The notes under the pieces: generated by a model
Told to the model about the DNA's origin: nothing
The model's input: the letters and a program-made list of their open reading frames with translations, nothing else
Databases searched by the model: none
NCBI RefSeq assembly: GCF_009664975.1
Contig: NZ_WJXB01000007.1
Span: forward strand, 186,001-250,000
DNA from: Paenibacillus monticola
GTDB taxonomy: Bacteria; Bacillota; Bacilli; Paenibacillales; Paenibacillaceae
Reading direction: 5' to 3'
DNA: 64,000 nucleotides
Shown: positions 1 to 9,759 of the stretch, one piece after another
How positions within the stretch are numbered: the first letter of the stretch is position 1
How the letters are laid out: every line of letters starts with the position of its first letter
Made by a program: the position numbers and the translations under genes

Positions 1-41
1 GACTCGTAATAAAGATTTGCATCAGATAAAGTGATGTACAT
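1..41 (-). CDS. N-terminal start of an unidentified gene, cut by the window edge
   Basis: On the minus strand an ATG at 41 is preceded by TGGAGTGA about ten bases upstream and opens a frame without a stop to the window edge. The 13 visible residues begin MYITLSDANLYYE. This resembles the first beta strands of alpha/beta hydrolases, but the stretch is too short to identify. It would lie downstream of the GH95 gene on the same strand, so it may be the next gene of that operon. Confidence 0.35.
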   Translation of the reverse strand, partial: MYITLSDANLYYE

Positions 42-84
42 TTTGATTTCACTCCAATCCTAAATATGTAACTTCAAACAATTA

Positions 85-2454
85 CTATAATGGAATGAGA
101 GTATAGGTCTCACCGATTACCGTTTTGAAATGAATTGTTCCATTATTACTATACTTTGCATCCAATACCCCCCCAGCCATTTCCACTATGAGAGGGATAG
201 CCGAGACAACCTGGCAATCCACTCCTTGATTGGAGCAAATTCGGGCATAGGTTAGCTGATTATTGTTCCAGGTGATCTCGACTTCAAAGCCTCCTCTAGC
301 ACAAAGTCCTTTCACTGTTCCCGCTTCCCAGACATCTGGCAGCGCAGGCAACAAATGAAGGATGCCCGTATGGGATTGCAGCAGCATTTCAGCTACACCC
401 GCTGTAAATCCGAAATTTCCGTCGATCTGGAATGGCGGGTGTGCCCCAAACAGATTAGGATATACTCCACCACCCGTTACACTTCCCTTATCGGTATGCA
501 CAAGGTTAAATACTTTCCCAATCAGTTGATGTGCTCGGTTGCCGTCACCAAAACGAGCCCAGAGATTTATTTTCCAAGCCAGACTCCAGCCTGTGCCAAT
601 ATCCGTACGCCGCTCAAGGGACTGCCGGGCTGCTGCGAACAAAGCAGGAGTCTCCTCTGCTGTCAGTTGATTACCCGGATAAACTCCATACAAATGAGAA
701 ACATGACGATGCTGCACATCCTGATCTTCAAAATCTTCAGACCATTCCTGAAGCTGGCCATACTTACCGATCTTTAGAGGGAACAGTCTCGCTCTTGCGG
801 CAGCGAGTTCCTCGCGGAATTCGTCTTCCGTATGTAGTACTTCCCCAGCGGCGATACAGTTCGTAAATAATTCCCAGATGAGCGCTTGATCCATTGCTGT
901 CCCTTTGCTAATACCAGATAATTCTCCATTCGGAGTTACAAATTTATGCTCAGGTGAAATGGAAGGAGAAGACATCAAACTTCCATCAGACTCCTCTTGT
1001 AGCCAATCAAGGCAGAAGAGTGCAGCCTCTTTCATGATCGGGTAGGCCTCTTCGCGGAGATACAACAGGTCGCCACTAAATTGATAATGCTCCCACAAAT
1101 GCTGGCACAGCCACGGGCTGGCCATCGGCCAACTGGCCCATACGGGATCACCGTTACCATAATCTCCTACGGGAGCGGAATGGCACCAAATATCGCTGTT
1201 ATGGTGAGCCACCCAGCCTCTGGTACCATAGTTCACCTCGGCAGTCCGTGCACCCGATTGTGCCAGGTTAGCGATGAAATCCAGCAGTGGCTTATGACAT
1301 TCGGACAGATTACAGGTTTCAGCCAGCCAGTAATTCATCTCGGTATTGATATTCAAAGTATAATTACTGCTCCAAGGTGGTCGGGTTTCCTTATTCCATA
1401 TTCCTTGCAAATTGCTAGCTTGCGTTCCAGGTTGAGAGCTGGAAATCAGCAAATAGCGGCCGAATTGAAACAACAGTTCCACAAGTTTGCTATCTTTCAC
1501 CCCAAACTTCTGAACCCTGACATCCGTAGGTAAAGGCAATTCCGCCACGAATTCGGCTGGGCCCAGATCAAGCTGTACACGGTTAAACAAAGCTGTGTAA
1601 TCGGAAATATGACGTCCCCATAACTCCGTATAGGACTTTTTAAGAGCCGCTGCCAGCAACTCCTCAGCAATACCTGCAGGTTCAAGCCCCTCCGTCGCTG
1701 GATTGCGATTATATCCGTTAAAGCTCGTCGCCGCGCTGAATATCAGGATAGCTGAGGTTGCCGATTCTACATGCAGACCGTCATAATCGGTATAGGAACA
1801 TCCATCTTGTATCTTCACCCCAACTCGACCATCGAAGCGTGTTCCACCCTCACCATAGACTACGGGTTGGTCGGTCCGATAATAATTAGGATCCACGTGG
1901 ATCGGTGCGCGTCCCTTCATCACGAACCGTTCTACTTCTGTACTCGTTTGATGGCGAAGTGGACTCCGTAGTTTGGCCGTAAAGTTCAGCATTCCCGGAT
2001 GATCCGCCTCCAGTCTCATAATAAGCACTTGATCTGGGTTTGATACAAAGCATGTACGTCTATAAGTAATTCCACCAATGCGGTAAGTAACCGAGGTGGT
2101 AGCTGTCTCCAAGTCTAGCTGGCGCTCGTAATTAGTGGCCAGACCGCCATGATAGAAATGAATGCTCAGATCACCTAACGGCATGTAGGATTGTGTATAG
2201 GGTCCCATTGCTTTTTTGCATAGTGCGTCAACCTCAGCATATTTCCCTTCATCAATTAGACGTCGGATCTCCGGTAGAACTTTTAAGGTGTTGGGATTAG
2301 TTCCATCCTTTGGCTCTCCCGACCACAGAGTATCCTCATTCAGCTGGAGCAGCTCAGACTCGATTCCACCAAATAACATGGCTCCGAGTCTACCATTACC
2401 GAGCGGCAACGCTTCATTCCACTTGTCTGCAGGTTCTTGGTACATCAGTTTCAT
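85..2454 (-). CDS. GH95 family alpha-L-fucosidase-like glycoside hydrolase
   Basis: A 789-residue protein of the GH95 type, which inverts alpha-1,2-linked L-fucose (some members act on L-galactose). The N-terminal beta domain spans about 1-260 and the (alpha/alpha)6 barrel about 300-690. Family hallmarks are visible: GIWN at 351-354, the NYTLNIN asparagines 368/370, SPEH with Glu502 (expected acid), HRHVSHLYG near 582 and FQIDGNFG with Asp678 (expected water-activating pair with the asparagines). No signal peptide is present, so it should act in the cytoplasm on imported oligosaccharides, consistent with the sugar ABC transporter of this locus. The start follows GAGGAG at 8 bases. Upstream lies a 30-bp motif shared with the permease gene at 13.4 kb. 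Exact substrate is not determined by sequence. Confidence 0.9.
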   Translation of the reverse strand: MKLMYQEPADKWNEALPLGNGRLGAMLFGGIESELLQLNEDTLWSGEPKDGTNPNTLKVLPEIRRLIDEGKYAEVDALCKKAMGPYTQSYMPLGDLSIHFYHGGLATNYERQLDLETATTSVTYRIGGITYRRTCFVSNPDQVLIMRLEADHPGMLNFTAKLRSPLRHQTSTEVERFVMKGRAPIHVDPNYYRTDQPVVYGEGGTRFDGRVGVKIQDGCSYTDYDGLHVESATSAILIFSAATSFNGYNRNPATEGLEPAGIAEELLAAALKKSYTELWGRHISDYTALFNRVQLDLGPAEFVAELPLPTDVRVQKFGVKDSKLVELLFQFGRYLLISSSQPGTQASNLQGIWNKETRPPWSSNYTLNINTEMNYWLAETCNLSECHKPLLDFIANLAQSGARTAEVNYGTRGWVAHHNSDIWCHSAPVGDYGNGDPVWASWPMASPWLCQHLWEHYQFSGDLLYLREEAYPIMKEAALFCLDWLQEESDGSLMSSPSISPEHKFVTPNGELSGISKGTAMDQALIWELFTNCIAAGEVLHTEDEFREELAAARARLFPLKIGKYGQLQEWSEDFEDQDVQHRHVSHLYGVYPGNQLTAEETPALFAAARQSLERRTDIGTGWSLAWKINLWARFGDGNRAHQLIGKVFNLVHTDKGSVTGGGVYPNLFGAHPPFQIDGNFGFTAGVAEMLLQSHTGILHLLPALPDVWEAGTVKGLCARGGFEVEITWNNNQLTYARICSNQGVDCQVVSAIPLIVEMAGGVLDAKYSNNGTIHFKTVIGETYTLIPL

Positions 2455-2502
2455 TAGGTTTACTCCTCATCTCAATGTCCGGTTGAAGAATTAATTGCCC
2501 AT

Positions 2503-2516
2503 TAAAAACGCTCCCA
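2503..2516. promoter_or_regulatory. weak cre-like site upstream of the GH95 gene
   Basis: TAAAAACGCTCCCA (+ strand) matches 12 of 14 positions of the catabolite-control consensus TGWAARCGYTWNCW. It lies about 50 bases upstream of the GH95 start, where CcpA repression could act. The second base departs from consensus, so it is only suggestive. Confidence 0.25.
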
Positions 2517-2520
2517 CAAA

Positions 2521-2550
2521 AATCACACATTTGCAAGATTCCTTGTAAAT
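2521..2550 (-). promoter_or_regulatory. shared motif A, candidate operator of the YesN-type regulator
   Basis: Read on the minus strand this 30-bp stretch matches the segment at 13410-13439 at 23 of 30 positions, with an identical core GGAATCTTGC. Both copies sit 50-70 bases upstream of a start codon (GH95 here, the LplB-type permease there). The AraC-type response regulator encoded in the locus is the obvious candidate binder; this is inference. Confidence 0.45.
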
Positions 2551-2565
2551 TTAGTGAGAAACAAA

Positions 2566-2612
2566 AGAAACGGGTGCCGTCTAAATAAAGGACGGTGAAG
2601 CCGTTTCTTCTA
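2566..2612 (-). repeat. repeated hairpin element, copy 1 (terminator-like)
   Basis: AGAAACGG (2566-2573) pairs with CCGTTTCT (2601-2608), with an inner pairing of CCGTC with GACGG. It lies 30-77 bases downstream of the stop codon of the lectin-containing lyase gene. A closely similar element is found at 43199-43244, also just downstream of a stop codon on the same strand. It probably works as a terminator or RNA-stabilising hairpin. Confidence 0.6.
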
Positions 2613-2642
2613 TTTCTTGCAAGAGATGCTCACGCATAGAAC

Positions 2643-4775
2643 TTACTGCTTAACCAGCTTCCACTTTTGCCCGGACAATCCGTTATTCAATAATATCTCT
2701 ACACTTGTACCAGCGGACGTGCCGTTTCCAATCACATTGAGTATCCTATTACTATTAGAATCTATTAGTTTATAGGTTCCATCTGTATTCATGATAATCT
2801 TCCATTTTTGGTTCGCCCCGCCAGAGTATGGCCATATAGACACTTTTGTTCCATCATCTGTGCTACCTCCAAATACCTCAAGTGCTTTTCCACTCGAAAC
2901 TCCAATGATTTTGTATGTACCATCTTCATTGCGAGTAATGGTCCATTGCTGATTTGATCCTGTGGCATCTTCTGCAATTTGGACAGCTGTTCCGTCTGCT
3001 GTGCTTCCGTTGCTCAGATCCAGTACTTTTCCACTATTCGGGTTTAATAGCTTGTACGTGCCGCCAGAGATAATGCCACCGCGTATAAGCTTCCATTTCT
3101 GCGCAGCTCCACCGTTGTCCGTCAAAATCTGTACATTTGTTCCATTCGCAGTACTATTCCCACTCACATCTAATACTTTTCCGCTATTGGAGTCGATTAA
3201 TTTAAAGGAACTATCAGAGTTTGCTGTGATTTTCCATTTTTGATTTGCTGACCCGCTATATGTCCATATTTGAACATTGGTTCCTTCGGCAGTCCCTGCA
3301 CCATTCACATCCAGCGCCTTTCCACTTTGGAGACCTATTAAACGGTAAGTACCATCTCCATTATCTATGATTGTAAATCGTTGGTTATTGCCAGCGGCAT
3401 CTTGCCACAATTGTACATTGGTTCCATTGGCGGTGCCACCGGATGCTACATCCAGCATCTTTCCGCTTACCGGATTCATTAGCGAGTAAATCTCTCCGGA
3501 AATGATCGGAGTACGCGTGTACAACAAAGTAGTGAAAGGCTGATGGTCCGTGGATACTGATTCCGGCTCGAAAGAAGCGATCAACGATCTGGTATTGTAT
3601 ACAGGGTCCGTACTTGCTGAATCCGCTAAACCTTTGACATAGTGATAGTGATTCCAAACCATATCATATATCGGACGAAGTTTTCCTCTGCCGGATGCTG
3701 AAACAACGGGCTCATTTCTCCAATCCACAGTATATATCGGGGTGAAGGGTACGGTTCCGCCACTGTTATATTTAGCTGCATATTCAGTTCCCTTTAATAT
3801 AAGTCTGTTGGAATATTCATACAAATCCTCAAAGGTCGAATCGCCACTTTTTTGTACATATGAAATTTGCGCCATCGTTGCCAGCAATCCCAGTCCCAAT
3901 TGGGCATGAGGCTGATCCCGTCCACTCTCTTCAGACTGCGCCAAATTTGAATCAGTGGTCGGAAACAGATAATAAGTTACCCGTCCGTTATGATTTCCGT
4001 TCTTGAAATGATTCACCGCTTCAATATAGATGGTTAAATCGTCACACAATACGCCGATAGCCATAATAGTCACCATTGGAGCAATATCCTGATTGCCGCG
4101 GTAGTAATACGGATACGATCCATAATCTCCATCGCTGTTATAATGGGTAGTCAGATAATCACGCAGGGATGGCAAAAAATAATTCAGAAGCATGTTCTTT
4201 ATGGCCGTAAACTTCCCGGCATTATTCCAGGCTGTATCCGATTTCATAATATCTGCCGCAGCTGCAAATTTGTAACCGTTCAGACCTGCCAATAATTGTT
4301 TCTCATCGCCGCCAACTGCAGTGTTAACCGTACTAGACCATGCATCCAGAATTTGTTCAGCCTTCAGTCTGGCATTATTCGCTTCCGTGGAATTGCTTGA
4401 AACCTTCCAGATAATCGCCTGAACTAAAGCTGCCTCGGCATCATTAAACATTTGGGTATTTCCTGAATTTAAGTCGGGATGCCCTCCCCATCTTGCAGGA
4501 GCAGCTACAGGACTCGGTGTATAAGATGAGGATGCATAAGAGGTGAGTTTGCCGGCATTCCATGCATCGATCCAAGGGCTTACACCAGCTGTAACCTGTT
4601 GTTTTGCGCGGTCAAAATCAGCCTGTGAGTACAATATTCCACTATGTGTGAAAGAATCAGCGCTTACATGTTTCGGATAGAAAATTGTTCCTAATGAAAC
4701 AGACATGATGAACAGAACACTTGTTAGTAGAGATAGGAGCGCGTTCTTGATTCTCTTATGCTTTACATTTAACAT
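2643..4775 (-). CDS. secreted alginate-lyase-fold protein with ricin-type lectin domains
   Basis: A 710-residue exported protein. Residues 1-39 form a signal peptide (basic start, hydrophobic core near 11-35, cleavage after VSA). An alginate_lyase-type (alpha/alpha) domain spans about 45-410, with the family-like segments YYRGNQDIAP and SGRDQPHAQLG. Residues about 425-710 hold two ricin-type beta-trefoil domains, seen as repeated GKxLDVxGxGTANGTNVQ units each followed by QxWxI/L. The protein should bind and cleave an acidic or uronic-acid-rich polysaccharide outside the cell. It is the second secreted lyase-fold protein of the locus, directly downstream of the 1546-residue one. True catalytic specificity cannot be read from the sequence. 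Confidence 0.8.
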   Translation of the reverse strand: MLNVKHKRIKNALLSLLTSVLFIMSVSLGTIFYPKHVSADSFTHSGILYSQADFDRAKQQVTAGVSPWIDAWNAGKLTSYASSSYTPSPVAAPARWGGHPDLNSGNTQMFNDAEAALVQAIIWKVSSNSTEANNARLKAEQILDAWSSTVNTAVGGDEKQLLAGLNGYKFAAAADIMKSDTAWNNAGKFTAIKNMLLNYFLPSLRDYLTTHYNSDGDYGSYPYYYRGNQDIAPMVTIMAIGVLCDDLTIYIEAVNHFKNGNHNGRVTYYLFPTTDSNLAQSEESGRDQPHAQLGLGLLATMAQISYVQKSGDSTFEDLYEYSNRLILKGTEYAAKYNSGGTVPFTPIYTVDWRNEPVVSASGRGKLRPIYDMVWNHYHYVKGLADSASTDPVYNTRSLIASFEPESVSTDHQPFTTLLYTRTPIISGEIYSLMNPVSGKMLDVASGGTANGTNVQLWQDAAGNNQRFTIIDNGDGTYRLIGLQSGKALDVNGAGTAEGTNVQIWTYSGSANQKWKITANSDSSFKLIDSNSGKVLDVSGNSTANGTNVQILTDNGGAAQKWKLIRGGIISGGTYKLLNPNSGKVLDLSNGSTADGTAVQIAEDATGSNQQWTITRNEDGTYKIIGVSSGKALEVFGGSTDDGTKVSIWPYSGGANQKWKIIMNTDGTYKLIDSNSNRILNVIGNGTSAGTSVEILLNNGLSGQKWKLVKQ

Positions 4776-4849
4776 ATTTACCCTCCCCTAGAATAAGTTT
4801 GGATTTCGCTTCTTATGCTCAATGACCTTAACGTCCCTCACCTTCTTTT

Positions 4850-4892
4850 AAACAAAAGCTATCCAGTTTCGTCAAAAGACACCGGATAGCTC
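4850..4892 (-). terminator. hairpin terminator after the large lyase gene
   Basis: AGCTATCC (4857-4864) pairs with GGATAGCT (4884-4891), extended by two further pairs around one mismatch. On the minus strand it is followed by a TTTTGTTT stretch. It lies about 70 bases past the stop of the 1546-residue protein. Confidence 0.6.
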
Positions 4893-4961
4893 TGTTAAAC
4901 TTCCATCCTTATAACCTCCGAGAAGCTTTGCCTCAGCCACATCCTCTACAAAAGGCTGTGA
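4870..4961 (-). pseudogene. possible SLH-domain remnant directly after the stop codon
   Basis: Reading on in frame past the TGA of the 1546-residue protein gives about 29 codons before the next stop. They include PFVEDVAEAKLLGGYKDGS, which resembles an S-layer-homology motif (F-x-D-V ... GY-x-DG) with its middle shortened. I infer that an SLH-type cell-wall anchor may once have been attached and was lost to a nonsense mutation and deletion. The stretch is short, so chance similarity is possible. Confidence 0.35.
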
Positions 4962-7900
4962 TCAGGACGGAGTTTTGACATAATCAGCCGACGGCTCACT
5001 CAACGTTGCACTCGCGACGCCTGCGTTCGTAACCGTAAGGGTTACGTCCAATCTAGCTTCTCCTTCGTGGCTGTCTACAGCTTTGAAGGAAAGAGTGTAT
5101 GTCCCCGCTACAGACGGTGTCCAGGTAAATTGTCTGCTATTTTCGTCGAAACTCGCTCCTTCAGGCAGCGATAATGCACTGTAAGTCACCTCTTGATCAT
5201 CTGCATCTGCGGCATACACTGCGAAAGAGACGGTGCCTCCTACTGCCACGGTTATTGGAGCAATCGTTTCAAAAACAGGTTGTTGATTCACTTTTAACAA
5301 CTCTAGTCTCTCCAGCGATTCCTTTAGCACCGCTGCCGCCGCATCAATCTCCACCTGGGTTGCAGCGGTCGAACCGTTGGTATTTCCGGCTGCTGTAACT
5401 GCCGCAGTTAAGTCCGCTATACTTTCCACCGTATATTTTTCAGATTCAATTGCCGCTGCTTCTTGCAACAGAAGGGTCAGCAATGTTTTGTCCTTCGTAT
5501 TTTTATAGAATTCAAGCTCAGCTATATTGGCAAAGCCATTTGGCGAATAATATCTTAAGTAGCGATAAGCTTTGTCATTGGAAATTACGGTCTCATACCA
5601 TTTGACGGAAGTGATCCCAGTGATAGTATAGAGATTTTCAAAATTCACGCCATCATTGGAACCTTGAATGATCGCTCCATTCATGCGTACATAATTACCA
5701 ACTCTCGGCAAAAACTTGATATTTCCAATCGCTGGTTCATGGCCTGCTCCCAGGTCAACACGGACCCAGCCAAGGCTGGTTTTCGTATCGGGAGACGTGC
5801 TGCTATTGCCATCGAAGGCGCGCCAGCCATTCTGTGCTGCATCGGCCGTACCATCGTAGGATACCCCGGATGATGTGACCATTGAAGATGTCACTTCAAT
5901 TTTTTCCGAGTAGATCGTGCTTTTCGACAATAGTATAACCTTAGCTTGAGTCAACTCCGCGAGAAGCATGGTTTTGTTGGCTCCCTGCTGGCCCATTGCT
6001 GTCTTAATCCGTTCTACTTCCTTCTGATACAGGTAGTAGCTTCCCGTGGTATAGCCATCCGGTCCAACAACTTTAGAATTCACATACTCCAAATCGTAAT
6101 CCACGTCACCGTAAAATTCCACTTCCGCTACATTACCACTCCATGCGGCGCTATTATACAATCTTAAATAATGATAGTACTGTTGATCTAATAGCTGACC
6201 TTCTCTAATATCGGACCATGTGCCTTCTGTTGATCCCTTTAGAGGCACAGTTAGATTTATCCAGTTCACATTATCATTGGAGCCCTGTACAATAAGCCCA
6301 TTCATTCTTGCGCTGTTTCCAGTTCTGGGCATGAGTACAATTTCGCTCAGCTTCACAGATGCATGTTCACCAAAGCTAATGGTGTAATAAGAACCGATTG
6401 ACGTATTCAAATCACCAGCGGTGGCAATATCGCCATCAAACAACAAATAACCAACTTGCTCCTTGGACAACCCGGTACCAGGCCACTGCTTGTCTGACGC
6501 GGTAACTGTAGCCAGCGCCTGGACATCTATGAACTTTGAACGATCAACAAGAAACAGCTTGGAGTTGTCGGTTGTCAAGGTTATTGTGTCTCCATTCGTC
6601 CCGTCACTCCACTCGTAATCAACCGAAAACTTCACCGTACCTGTCGGCACATTTCCAGTCGTGGCAGCTTCAGCTGTCCAGTTGATATGATCTTGCGTGG
6701 TAACCGTTGCAATAACGCCTTGAATTTTAACGTTTACATTTTGAATGACTTCTTTTGCTTTGATTGTTAATTTCACCGTATCACCCAATGTTATCTTGCC
6801 GCTAACGCTTTTGGCGGAACCGATTGCAACAGACTCGATCTTATTGCCAATCTCATACCGTTGCCCATAGATTCTGAATTCAGTCATTTCAAACATATTT
6901 TGCGACAAATTGTGTATAATATCAGGTTGCGGATCAAGCAATTGGATCTTGATAAAGCGGAATTTTGCATTTTTGTAATCTTCGGCCACATTCAGTGTTT
7001 GAAAGCTTTGAGTAAACGCTGTTAGTCCGGGCGTTAGCCGTGTCCAATTCTCCTTGTCATTTGACCCGAATACCGCTGATTTTGCGAGACGATCCGCAAA
7101 GATATTGCTTTGCAGACCAAAAGCAGTTGCTGAAACTTTATAATCCGGTCCAAAATCCAGTATATGATATAAGTCTGGATACGGAGCCGTCGTGTAAGCG
7201 GTACCAGTATTGTTGTCACCATCTACTAGATTGACGATAACTTTACCTAAGGTCGAAGCTGCAATTATATCGTGATAATCGATACTGCCGTCAAGTTTTA
7301 ATAAAGGCGTCACTAATTTAAGACTTTCGATTGTACTCCTGAGGGTTTGCAACTGCTGGTTGAACGCCTCATCGGACACACTGTCAATCTGGCTTATTGT
7401 ATCCGTGTACACGGTTTTATAATGATTTAACGTTGCTGTCACGTAAACACTCGCTGGATCATAGGGTGCAATAGTTGCTTCCACTGCCGAAGCACGTTCA
7501 TTAGCAACAACAATATTAACATTTTTACTTGTAATCGTAGTGCCGTCAGAAGCTGTAACGTTAAAGGAAATTATACCGGCTTGCGTCGGTTGCCAAGAAA
7601 ATGCACCGGTACTGGTATTTAGAGCAGCGCCTTGAGGCACAATCGAGCTATCATAAATAACAACATCAGTGCTGTTTGAATCCGCAGCGGATAAATCAAT
7701 GCTGACAGGTGCTCCTACATAGGTAAATAAGTTCATATCCGAATTCCCTACTGTAAATACCGGAGGTGTCAGTTGTGCTCCTGCCTGTACATTAAGGTGG
7801 TCAATATCAACAATCGTGCCAGAACCTTTTACCTTCAAATAAATGATGTCACCCAAACTCTGAAATTCGCCCATGGTATAGGTTACATATCTCCACTGTC

Positions 7901-9602
7901 CCCTAGTATCTGGTAGTGTCAATGTATCATTAATCCCCGGATTCATTTCTAAAGTGGCTACGCCATTCGTCCGAATTTTGAATCCAATGGTTTTTTTGCT
8001 ACTGGACGCATTAAGCAGCGCAATTTCACTTCCTGCTTCCGTTACATCAAACCTAACAAAGAAAGTATCTCCTTCTTGTACGGTAGCTGTATTACCATCA
8101 AATGACGTATAGCGGTCTTCAATTTCGATCAGTGATGGGCTTGTTTGTGGCTTTGGAACCCACTTAACTGCCTCTCCCTCTGCCTCTTCGGGTAAATAAA
8201 GCCAGAAGTCGCCGCCGCCGTCCGAATTATCCCAGTTTAAGTTAAATCCCTCGCCGTAGTAAAAATTGGATGGGAGTTTCTTGGTAAATACCTCATAAAA
8301 ATAGGGAGCCTTCTCTGCTATGTTAACCCCTTTGACATAAGTATAGTAGGAATAGAGGTCCCAAAAATTAGCGGTATTGAATCTCCCTCTGTAACCGGTT
8401 GCTAACTGATTATAGGTATCTCTGGTAGTTCCATCTGGGGCAATGGAGTAAGCCACTGGCGTCCACGGCGTTTCATATCCAAGCATGTACTGCCAAAAAT
8501 AGTTGGCCGCAGCTAAAATCCGGTCATTCAGAAACTCATAAGGACCTACAGCGTTGGCCTCAGTGGATACTGTCCCTTCTTCTGGGTCAATTAATGTTCC
8601 CTGAGCAAGCAGCATCCGCGATACGATTGCTGCATTCGTTAAGTCACCGCCGCCATGCGCCTGATCTCTGCCCATTTCCACATGTTGTACGATCGGTTCG
8701 TCCAACACCTCGCCTGTCAGTGCATTAGTATCGATCAATCGAAACAACTGTTTAATCGAACCATTGAAGCCTTGATCGACAGCTGTCTTATTCACACTCC
8801 ACCACTCGACAGCCTCATTATATCTGTCTCGGTTATCAGTAAAGATATAACCGGCCATGGCTCCTAAGAGCGGATAATTATGCTGGTTCATAAAATGGTT
8901 CTGGTCGTGCAAAAAAGTATCGATGACCGGAGTAATCAGATTATTCGTGAAATCAGCTGTATCTTTGTCCGTCCATTGTAGTTCAGCTGTTTGATAACTT
9001 GAATACCTTAATATTTCTGCTGCCGTTACCATCCGATTGAGTGGAATCCCCGTATGGATATGCGAATCGGTAAAATATTTGTATTGTACTGGATCCATCT
9101 GCGACCAGATACGAATAATAGTCATGGCATTCGCCCGATAAGTCTCGTCACCGGTTATATAATACATCAGGGATTGGGTATACGCTTTCAAACCGTCCGC
9201 ACGGAATTTTGAATTAAAGCTCTGACTGTCAAAAGCAAGCACCGCCGGCTTCGTTGGATCTGTGGAGCTTGCATTACTGGAGGTAACGGTTTTCGAAGCA
9301 GCTGAAGAGACGGTCATAGCCTGATAATAGGAATACCATGGCTCTTTTTGCTCCAGCACACCCACCCTCATCGTTTCTAGTGTAGCTTTAGTTAAGCCAA
9401 CACCCGGATGAGTAAAACCATTGCTGCTGATTGTTTCATTGATTTCGACTTGATAATCTGTACTGACTGTCCCCCCCGTCGTATCCGCAGCTGAAGCTGA
9501 CCCATCCGGCATAAGTAATGCTGAAAGCGTATTTACTACAACAAACAATGACAACAAAAGCCTCCATACTTTTCCAAAATGAAATGCTGTTTCCCGCTTC
9601 AT
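4962..9602 (-). CDS. giant secreted alginate-lyase-fold protein with discoidin and Ig-like modules
   Basis: A 1546-residue exported protein. The start chosen is the ATG at 9602, preceded by AAGGGGGAA at 8 bases; an ATG 12 codons upstream lacks such a site. A signal peptide ends near residue 39 (ASA). An alginate_lyase-type domain covers about 50-450 with GRDQAHGG and the NHFMNQHNYPLLGAMAGY segment. Then come a galactose-binding-like module (about 490-620), a putative Ig domain (630-710), three discoidin-like modules (about 800-930, 1035-1165, 1210-1340), a helical segment, and a C-terminal cadherin/Ig-like domain. It ends without an LPXTG motif or intact SLH domain, although the in-frame sequence after the stop looks SLH-like. 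Expected role is extracellular breakdown of acidic polysaccharide with several weak binding modules. Confidence 0.8.
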   Translation of the reverse strand: MKRETAFHFGKVWRLLLSLFVVVNTLSALLMPDGSASAADTTGGTVSTDYQVEINETISSNGFTHPGVGLTKATLETMRVGVLEQKEPWYSYYQAMTVSSAASKTVTSSNASSTDPTKPAVLAFDSQSFNSKFRADGLKAYTQSLMYYITGDETYRANAMTIIRIWSQMDPVQYKYFTDSHIHTGIPLNRMVTAAEILRYSSYQTAELQWTDKDTADFTNNLITPVIDTFLHDQNHFMNQHNYPLLGAMAGYIFTDNRDRYNEAVEWWSVNKTAVDQGFNGSIKQLFRLIDTNALTGEVLDEPIVQHVEMGRDQAHGGGDLTNAAIVSRMLLAQGTLIDPEEGTVSTEANAVGPYEFLNDRILAAANYFWQYMLGYETPWTPVAYSIAPDGTTRDTYNQLATGYRGRFNTANFWDLYSYYTYVKGVNIAEKAPYFYEVFTKKLPSNFYYGEGFNLNWDNSDGGGDFWLYLPEEAEGEAVKWVPKPQTSPSLIEIEDRYTSFDGNTATVQEGDTFFVRFDVTEAGSEIALLNASSSKKTIGFKIRTNGVATLEMNPGINDTLTLPDTRGQWRYVTYTMGEFQSLGDIIYLKVKGSGTIVDIDHLNVQAGAQLTPPVFTVGNSDMNLFTYVGAPVSIDLSAADSNSTDVVIYDSSIVPQGAALNTSTGAFSWQPTQAGIISFNVTASDGTTITSKNVNIVVANERASAVEATIAPYDPASVYVTATLNHYKTVYTDTISQIDSVSDEAFNQQLQTLRSTIESLKLVTPLLKLDGSIDYHDIIAASTLGKVIVNLVDGDNNTGTAYTTAPYPDLYHILDFGPDYKVSATAFGLQSNIFADRLAKSAVFGSNDKENWTRLTPGLTAFTQSFQTLNVAEDYKNAKFRFIKIQLLDPQPDIIHNLSQNMFEMTEFRIYGQRYEIGNKIESVAIGSAKSVSGKITLGDTVKLTIKAKEVIQNVNVKIQGVIATVTTQDHINWTAEAATTGNVPTGTVKFSVDYEWSDGTNGDTITLTTDNSKLFLVDRSKFIDVQALATVTASDKQWPGTGLSKEQVGYLLFDGDIATAGDLNTSIGSYYTISFGEHASVKLSEIVLMPRTGNSARMNGLIVQGSNDNVNWINLTVPLKGSTEGTWSDIREGQLLDQQYYHYLRLYNSAAWSGNVAEVEFYGDVDYDLEYVNSKVVGPDGYTTGSYYLYQKEVERIKTAMGQQGANKTMLLAELTQAKVILLSKSTIYSEKIEVTSSMVTSSGVSYDGTADAAQNGWRAFDGNSSTSPDTKTSLGWVRVDLGAGHEPAIGNIKFLPRVGNYVRMNGAIIQGSNDGVNFENLYTITGITSVKWYETVISNDKAYRYLRYYSPNGFANIAELEFYKNTKDKTLLTLLLQEAAAIESEKYTVESIADLTAAVTAAGNTNGSTAATQVEIDAAAAVLKESLERLELLKVNQQPVFETIAPITVAVGGTVSFAVYAADADDQEVTYSALSLPEGASFDENSRQFTWTPSVAGTYTLSFKAVDSHEGEARLDVTLTVTNAGVASATLSEPSADYVKTPS

Positions 9603-9700
9603 GTGATTCCCCCTTAGAATAGTGTTCCTCTTTAACAAATGGAATCCCCTAACTTAACTCCTCTATAGCAAATTCCGCTTAACTTATAACGACAATGATA

Positions 9701-9755
9701 AAAAAAAGGACAGCCGTCCCGACAGATTAAATTCCTGATTAAGACGGCCGGTTTC
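9701..9755 (-). terminator. terminator after the binding-protein gene
   Basis: GCCGTC (9713-9718) pairs with GACGGC (9743-9748). On the minus strand the hairpin runs into a seven-T tract. It follows the stop of the solute-binding lipoprotein and probably ends the transporter operon. Confidence 0.6.
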
Positions 9756-9759
9756 GTTA

